A stretch of DNA of 28,265 bases, taken from the NCBI RefSeq assembly GCF_003436275.1, contig NZ_QSOP01000026.1, forward strand, positions 1 through 28,265. The letters are read 5' to 3'. Both the position numbers and the translations under genes were made by a program. This DNA is from Collinsella sp. TM09-10AT. GTDB taxonomy: Bacteria > Actinomycetota > Coriobacteriia > Coriobacteriales > Coriobacteriaceae. A model generated the notes under the pieces. That model did no database searches. It saw only the letters and a list, made by a program, of their open reading frames with translations, and was not told where the DNA came from. Below, in pieces: positions 24,101 through 28,265 of this stretch (within the stretch, counting starts at the first letter, position 1; each line of letters opens with the position of its first letter).

Positions 24101-26593
24101 ATGGTGCGTACAGATAAGAAGTACTACGTTCGCGCGATGATTACCACGGACGTTAATTTCTACAACAAGGGCGATAATGTCGTGAGGACTGCCACGCGGC
24201 GCTATGAGAGTAACTTGCTGCAGACCAAGGTGAACGGGGCGGATCCGACGTTCACGTATTACTACCCGCATGTTAATAAGTCGGTTAAAGTGGCCGAAAA
24301 GCCAGAAGATGGTGAGAAGGGATCGTATGAGAGCCCCCTGACCCTCGAAGCTTCCCCGACCGATGCCGACATGGCCGTGCCGGGCTATAAGTTCCTGGGC
24401 TGGATTTCGACCGCCGAGGTCCAGAGGGATTCTGACGTCTGGAAGTATATCTACGATGTCGAGGGCGATTCCTTCACCACTTCTGACCCGGATAAGGCCG
24501 AACCGTATCTGGTGAAACCAGATTTTAAGGTCACCCAGTGGCAGGATGCCTATCCGGTGTACGCGAAGTACGATGTTAGGTACACCACCAACCTGTATCG
24601 CGCCGGTTTTAAGGGCACGGACAAGGTTAATGTGCCTAGGTACGACATCGATCCCGTTATCAACGCGGGCACCGACCCTGCTACGGCAACGGTGACCCCT
24701 GACGTCACGACTCCGGTTTATAAAGCAGGCGGTGAGCTGTATAAGTTGCAGAAGGTTGAGATCGAGCTTCCGAATGGCGAAGTTGAAGACATCGAACCTA
24801 ACGGCGATAACTCGTATTCCCATCAGGTGGAACCCGGCGGGGCCTATACATTTGTGGCGTACTATTCGCCGTTGGCGGTTGTGTACCATCTCAATGCCAG
24901 GGATGTGGACGGTAAGGTAGCCCAGCAGGGCGATTCTCTCGGCAGCCTTAAGGACGGCATCCCGCTGCCAACGTATAACGTCGGCGATATCGATGCTGCA
25001 ACAAACGCATACAATGCCTTCGTGGGCTGGACGGAAACTAAGCCGGTAGCTGGCAACGGTTATGTCGTTTGGTCGGACGACGTTTCCATGGTGAATAAAA
25101 GCACCGTGGTCAAGGCCCCCATGGAGTTGTATCCGGTCTACCGCGCCAGCGCGGTGCGTGTTCAATCGAATATCGATGCCAATCTGGATGACCCCGGTTC
25201 TGTGCGTTATCTTTCGCGGACCGACTCTGGTGATCAAATATCGCTGGAGGTAAAAGCTGCAACTGAGGTTGTCGGCAAGGATGGCACCAAGTACGACTTT
25301 GTCGGCTGGTCGCGTGACTATGAATCCGATAACAAGTACACCCTGATGACCGGTGACGACAAGTATCCCCTCGAGGGCAATGAGCCCTTTAAGAGCGCGA
25401 TGTACACTGCGGTGTACAAGATTGCGCCGCATAAGGTGCGCTATCACGGTGTCGACGGGTCGGTTCTCTTTACGGCGACGGTCGACTCGGGCGACGAGCG
25501 TGCGCAGGACGGCAAGTCCGGCTTCGTCTATACGGTTGATGTTCCCAAAATGGATGAGAACGGCCGCCCCGTCTATGACAACAGCGGGAATCCCATGATG
25601 GAGCAAAAGTCCGTGGCATACGACCCGGACGCCCATTCCAAGATCGTCGCGCTGCTCGATGAGCGTGCGGCCGCCAATGGCGATATGCGTGAGCTCTTCT
25701 TGGAGTGGCGATATGTGGGCGCCGATGGTGATACGAAGCCTTGGGATGTGTTTAAGGACGAGCCAATTAAGGGCGACATGGACCTGTATCCCGTTACATA
25801 TCGCGTGGTTGCCAAAGATACGTCTGATCCCGCGAAGTCCGAAACCATGACCGCCCAGCTTAAGTGGCTGCTCGATCCCGCCGCCGCCAACACCGTCGAT
25901 GACAGTGCCGACAAGGCGCCGTTTAAGGTCTGCTTTGCCAAGCCGTTTATGGGAACGCGGCTGACCGTTACGGTAATGCGGGCAAGCTACGGGCCTGGTA
26001 CAGAGGGTGTTTCTGTGGCGGAAGAGCCCGTAAACGGCAAGTTTGTCTCGCTCTACAGCCTTGGTTCGGGTGACGGCTCGTTCGACCTGGCCAACCGTCT
26101 GGAGTCCAAGAAGACGGGCGAGGGCGATCAGGGCCCCGGCAAAGCCGTGTTCAACTTTGCCCAGACTCATGCGCTGACGATCGTTAAAAAGACGACCGAT
26201 GTCAGCGCTATGGGGCAAACGTTCCGCTTTAAGGTAACGCGAAAGATGTCGCAGGATTCTCCTGCCGAGACGCGCATGGTCGAGGTGAAAGTTAGCGAGC
26301 AGCGCGACGAAAACGGTGAAACTTGCTATGTCGGCAGCGTGCAGTTCGCCGCTCCGGCTGGCATCTATACCGTCGAGGAAGATACGGCTTGGGCATGGCG
26401 CTACCAGGGTGAGCTGAGCACGCCGGGCAAGGCGCCCGGTAAAACTGCCGAGCTGACGATTTCGTCTGCATCGAGCGCGAACGATGCCACGTTCACCTGC
26501 ACGAACACGCGTGTGAACGACAAATGGATCGACGGCAGCGATCGTGCCCATAACGTTTGGAGCAACGGCAACGTAGCAAAGAAGGAGGATTAG
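21116..26593 (+). CDS. Large secreted repeat protein: beta-helix/GLUG-like head, InlB-type repeats, C-terminal Cna-B-like domain
   Basis: The 1825-residue protein has a signal peptide (1-34, ending VHA/E). Residues about 60-430 contain GVFDGQNHTVEGL and repeated short strands typical of GLUG/beta-helix domains. From about 545 to 1510 come roughly six InlB/Listeria-Bacteroides-type repeats, recognisable by YRFxGW or FVGW and ending YPVY (for example YRFMGWF, YRFLGWY, YKFLGWI, AFVGWTE, YDFVGWS). Residues about 1685-1800 form a Cna-B/SpaA-like domain ending FTCTNTR, followed by NDKWIDGSDRAHNVW. There is no sortase motif and no C-terminal membrane helix, so it is secreted and must be held by another component. 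GGAGG in the end of subunit 2 serves its ATG, and its own last codons carry the ribosome site of subunit 3, so it is tightly coupled in the operon. It is likely the tip or associated adhesin. Confidence 0.85.
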   Translation: MKIKNMNRGVLSRLVAVATIALCCVMALPTAVHAEDVPEAKTEFHIKNEADFLSCVALSRERDTSGWHVYLDNDIELDSDDMKTIVSHTVKHLSFGNKEHPFKGVFDGQNHTVEGLNYDKDAFDPERDTGFFAETNGATIKNFLVKDANVWADFRGGIIVGKAVNTRFENVMVMESTLHVTCANNALNLITNAGFEGGLIVGELDGCTLYNCEVRGGRAVNNTTSGVQALGGEGLYMAAFAGYVKNSTIEYCRVTPTRKDDGSIAEKGMTDVTNKYDVAIGALGGNNVYASGFVGCMAGDAKIIDCFSTAQCYSYAASYVGVVAVTRAWTGGLAGRILTEKGNELVRSHFAGDLSSRQYNPIAVIPIIQNDVNLGGIAARANKGDATVTECYFKPSVSLNGSSQGNPAKKKIPSFGGDGIIKGDGYGPWDDERYTTRELWEEHDYDFCAGTMRSTANDKALGAPHPNEWAMDYKLKIPVHGQSVKATIDFPGAGTATIEKTKLGKDQATSDPYAFAVSAVLAGTAQGLAQGDTSVTFKQDTSAKPEGLTEANGGYRFMGWFREPGVNVNRIDADNAWFNGKTDADAVKAGKQVQKNEAHEITSSYTADNAKGAEAFKGNDLFIASYEAQVLFYNVKGETLAWQSGEEHDKSTDWYRYGVGLTPAAPADRGTLSASATFIGWTTQPSGEAGMHGGYAAITSPELAELKNAGAFYPAGTEITVLGPTDFYPVYTDYVSNIMTVFEGNEQDATDDQTRRDGVGKTDVKVETAEDGTSAYTVQVLDVSGKAISEEGQLPDGYRFLGWYENKGTEDAPLEVRVSRDPSYTLPADVDLTAPHTYIARFEYRVDYYVRAYTNHEFTDSKLLCSVWNRYQTPFEENVGSTFVRENVVHWGPEHVDHGIKDSYETCGTRFTKETLVVSPLNAYSHNVKNDTGADTLKNLYADTDFPGAATLSDTWTSASLNVTVKPVNDRYRLNFWTLERDGEYWTYVKNPIESMVRTDKKYYVRAMITTDVNFYNKGDNVVRTATRRYESNLLQTKVNGADPTFTYYYPHVNKSVKVAEKPEDGEKGSYESPLTLEASPTDADMAVPGYKFLGWISTAEVQRDSDVWKYIYDVEGDSFTTSDPDKAEPYLVKPDFKVTQWQDAYPVYAKYDVRYTTNLYRAGFKGTDKVNVPRYDIDPVINAGTDPATATVTPDVTTPVYKAGGELYKLQKVEIELPNGEVEDIEPNGDNSYSHQVEPGGAYTFVAYYSPLAVVYHLNARDVDGKVAQQGDSLGSLKDGIPLPTYNVGDIDAATNAYNAFVGWTETKPVAGNGYVVWSDDVSMVNKSTVVKAPMELYPVYRASAVRVQSNIDANLDDPGSVRYLSRTDSGDQISLEVKAATEVVGKDGTKYDFVGWSRDYESDNKYTLMTGDDKYPLEGNEPFKSAMYTAVYKIAPHKVRYHGVDGSVLFTATVDSGDERAQDGKSGFVYTVDVPKMDENGRPVYDNSGNPMMEQKSVAYDPDAHSKIVALLDERAAANGDMRELFLEWRYVGADGDTKPWDVFKDEPIKGDMDLYPVTYRVVAKDTSDPAKSETMTAQLKWLLDPAAANTVDDSADKAPFKVCFAKPFMGTRLTVTVMRASYGPGTEGVSVAEEPVNGKFVSLYSLGSGDGSFDLANRLESKKTGEGDQGPGKAVFNFAQTHALTIVKKTTDVSAMGQTFRFKVTRKMSQDSPAETRMVEVKVSEQRDENGETCYVGSVQFAAPAGIYTVEEDTAWAWRYQGELSTPGKAPGKTAELTISSASSANDATFTCTNTRVNDKWIDGSDRAHNVWSNGNVAKKED

Positions 26594-26594
26594 C

Positions 26595-27164
26595 ATGTCC
26601 AAGCGCAAGCGCATCATCGCCTTGCTGGTGGGGGTTATCCTCCTGGCCGGTACGGCAGGCACGTTGGCCTGGCTTTCGGTTACGGGCGTGCTGGTCAACC
26701 AGTTCGGCATCGGATCGGTGACGCCATCGGTTCAGGAAACGCTCAACGGCAAAGTGAAAAGCGATGTCAAGGCGAAGAACACGGGTACTGCGCCCGCCTA
26801 TATTCGTGCTGCAGTGGATATCTACTGGCAGGACCAGGATGGCGCACGCCTGTGGGATGAGCCAGTTGCCGGCACCGACTACGTCATTGACTGGGGCAGT
26901 GTGTCCAAGGCATCTGCTTCCAACACCGCCTCGTCTTGGGTTGTCGCGTCCGACGGGTACTACTACTGGACGTCTCCCGTTGCTCCGATGGGCAAAACCG
27001 ATGTGCTCATCAAGAGCGTGACTGAGCAGAAGGCAGATGGGAAGAACCTGGTCGTTGACATTTCGACCCAAGCAATTCAATCCACGCCCGACGATGCAGT
27101 TGCAGAGGCATGGGGCTGTACAGTCAAGGATGGCGTGCTGGTGCCGCCGCATGGAGGTGCGTAG
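26595..27164 (+). CDS. TasA-like subunit 3 (SipW-type signal)
   Basis: The ATG at 26595 is preceded by GGAGGA inside the previous gene, one base after its stop. The 189-residue product starts KRKRIIALL, with a hydrophobic helix (about 6-27), then GTLAWLSVTGVLVNQFGIGS, a clear SipW-type signal segment. The mature domain carries KNTGTAPAYIRAAVDIYW and DGYYYWTSPV, patterns shared with subunit 2 and with TasA-like proteins of other Gram-positives. No anchor is present. Cys near the C-terminus (WGCTV) is unpaired. It probably works as a second minor subunit, perhaps joining the large protein to the fibre or the fibre to the wall-bound last gene. Confidence 0.8.
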   Translation: MSKRKRIIALLVGVILLAGTAGTLAWLSVTGVLVNQFGIGSVTPSVQETLNGKVKSDVKAKNTGTAPAYIRAAVDIYWQDQDGARLWDEPVAGTDYVIDWGSVSKASASNTASSWVVASDGYYYWTSPVAPMGKTDVLIKSVTEQKADGKNLVVDISTQAIQSTPDDAVAEAWGCTVKDGVLVPPHGGA

Positions 27165-27166
27165 GT

Positions 27167-27865
27167 ATGGCTTCTCCGATTCGTAAAGACGTTGTGTGTT
27201 CCTTGCGCTGCGTGATGGCGGCAATCGTCTGCCTTATCGCGCTTGCCGTTCCTGCACGTGCGTTTGCTGACGTTCCCACGATTGCCTATGACGGAAATGC
27301 ACGCCAGCTAACGGTATCGGGAGCGACGGACTCCTCGGGGGAGCCCGATCTGTTTCCAGCCTTTAAAGATCTAATGCCCGGCGATGTACGCGAGCAACAG
27401 ATTGGGGTTCGTACCACGGGTGTAAAGTCCCAGGTACGTGTGTTTGTGCGGGCTGTTGTCGATCACGAGACGGCACATCTGCTATCGCCCATCACCTTAA
27501 CGGCGACTGTGGGCGATGCCTCTGCAGGTTGGCTCCAGACAGGAACACCGGGCAGCGTGTTCGCCTATCCCACGCAAATCGCCACGTTTACGAGCGATGA
27601 CAGCACGGTGCTTAATCTGCAGCTAAGCGTTCCGACGTCGGTGGGCAACGAGCTTGCCGACGCAAACAAGACCATTCGCTGGGAGATTACCGCCGAGGAC
27701 GATGGCGAGAAGATTCCCGTGCAGTCTGCTGACAGCAAGAAGCCCGGCTTGCTTGGTCTGGCGGCAACGGGCGACAACACGCTCACGTTGCTTTTAGTTT
27801 TGCTAACTCTTGCCAGCATCGCTTTTATAGCCGCGCTACTTTTGTCCCGGAGGGATAAGCGCTAG
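27167..27865 (+). CDS. LAXTG-type wall-anchored protein, candidate fibre base
   Basis: The ATG at 27167 follows GGAGG by nine bases, two bases past the previous stop; an in-frame earlier ATG inside subunit 3 lacks this context. The 232-residue product has a signal peptide (1-34, ending AFA/D) of ordinary type rather than SipW type, a beta-rich ~150-residue domain, then LAATGD, a hydrophobic helix and RRDKR. LAATG matches the LAXTG signal of class E sortases. As the last gene of the cluster and the only one with an anchor, it is the obvious candidate for attaching the fibre to the wall. It could equally stay as a membrane protein. No sortase gene is in the window. Confidence 0.78.
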   Translation: MASPIRKDVVCSLRCVMAAIVCLIALAVPARAFADVPTIAYDGNARQLTVSGATDSSGEPDLFPAFKDLMPGDVREQQIGVRTTGVKSQVRVFVRAVVDHETAHLLSPITLTATVGDASAGWLQTGTPGSVFAYPTQIATFTSDDSTVLNLQLSVPTSVGNELADANKTIRWEITAEDDGEKIPVQSADSKKPGLLGLAATGDNTLTLLLVLLTLASIAFIAALLLSRRDKR

Positions 27866-27885
27866 GTCCATCTTCTAAACGCAAC

Positions 27886-28010
27886 GCCCTCCCGGGCGGC
27901 GGGCACGAAGTTCCCTGCTCTACAGTCCTGCACAAGAAGAAGGCCACATTAAGTGGCCTTCTTTGCGTGCGGAACTCGCGATGAACTTCGAGCCCGCCGC
28001 TCGGGAGGGC
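27886..28010. terminator. Terminator hairpin nested in a 27-bp inverted repeat at the end of the fibre locus
   Basis: The inner stem AAGAAGGCCAC/GTGGCCTTCTT (27937-27947 with 27953-27963) has a 5-base loop and a short T-run, and probably ends the operon. It is enclosed by arms at 27886-27912 and 27984-28010 that are reverse complements with two mismatches. The outer right arm overlaps the head of the next repeat by six bases. Confidence 0.7.
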
Positions 28011-28215
28011 GCCCCTTTATTGATGGAAGGCCTAATAAGCGGATATTCCATGTCCGGATGTATTCAGAGCGGGACGCACTTTCCGAATGCGCGGCGTTTC
28101 GGAAAGTGCGTCCCGGAATTTGGCTTTGGAATGGGATGCGGTTTCCGGTTGAGGGCTCTGGTGGAAAATGCGACCCGGAATTTGCAATCGGAATGGGATA
28201 CAGTTTCCCAACGGG
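28005..28215 (+). repeat. Dispersed intergenic repeat of about 212 bp, copy 2
   Basis: Same orientation and order as 18357-18568. It contains a perfect 18-bp inverted repeat (28070-28087 with 28098-28115) that is degenerate in copy 1. The remaining bases to the window end show nothing I can name. Confidence 0.8.
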
Positions 28216-28265
28216 TACCGTCAAGATTCTTTCGCAAATTGATCGAGGCGGCCTCGGCCCCGCCT

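Noticed and set aside
23969..26710. Minus-strand open frame of 913 codons
   Set aside because: Lies opposite the InlB-repeat protein and shows no family features; it is a shadow.

Overview
The window looks like a gut Coriobacteriia chromosome, most likely Collinsella. This rests on the high-GC coding sequence with AT-richer spacers, sortase-type C-termini ending in TGD, TTG/GTG starts and many structured intergenic repeats. It is an inference from style and gene content; no marker gene confirms it.

Layout. (1) 1-3665 is housekeeping: lemA (minus), a small TetR-type regulator, tRNA-Ser(UGA) (minus), and a tadA gene fused in frame to glycerate kinase. (2) 3666-4294 is a 629-bp spacer packed with inverted repeats. 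(3) 4295-12079 encodes a 2594-residue cell-wall adhesin: signal peptide, BspA-type leucine-rich repeats, beta-helix, two Cna-B domains, about seven FctA-like isopeptide domains and a sortase signal. It is followed by the SRP RNA gene (ffs), then a long palindrome and a bidirectional terminator. The usual tRNA-Ser/tadA/ffs neighbourhood therefore seems to be split by the adhesin gene. (4) 12618-13612 (minus) encodes a coiled-coil surface protein with a LANTG sortase signal. Its signal peptide is out of frame because of a run of seven C. (5) 13874-17599 holds two back-to-back ABC exporter genes forming a heterodimeric transporter with one degenerate ATP site. (6) 17721-18278 encodes a flavodoxin-like protein. 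(7) 19027-27865 is an operon-like surface-fibre locus: a SipW-type signal peptidase, three TasA/camelysin-like subunits with SipW-type signal segments, an 1825-residue secreted repeat protein, and a membrane protein with a LAATG sortase signal. About 212-bp copies of the same intergenic repeat flank this locus on both sides.

Two themes stand out. First, three G/C homopolymer tracts (G9, C7, G9) sit in or upstream of the three cell-surface loci. Two lie inside signal-peptide coding sequence, which suggests ON/OFF phase variation by slippage: the giant adhesin is in frame here and the coiled-coil protein is out of frame. Second, the SipW/TasA-like cluster reads as a self-contained secretion and assembly module, with processing enzyme, candidate major and minor fibre subunits, a large associated adhesin and a wall anchor. 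A strong hairpin follows the first subunit gene and could set subunit stoichiometry.

No transposase, phage, CRISPR or sortase gene is visible. The very long minus-strand open frames opposite the adhesin genes are treated as shadows of high-GC coding sequence.
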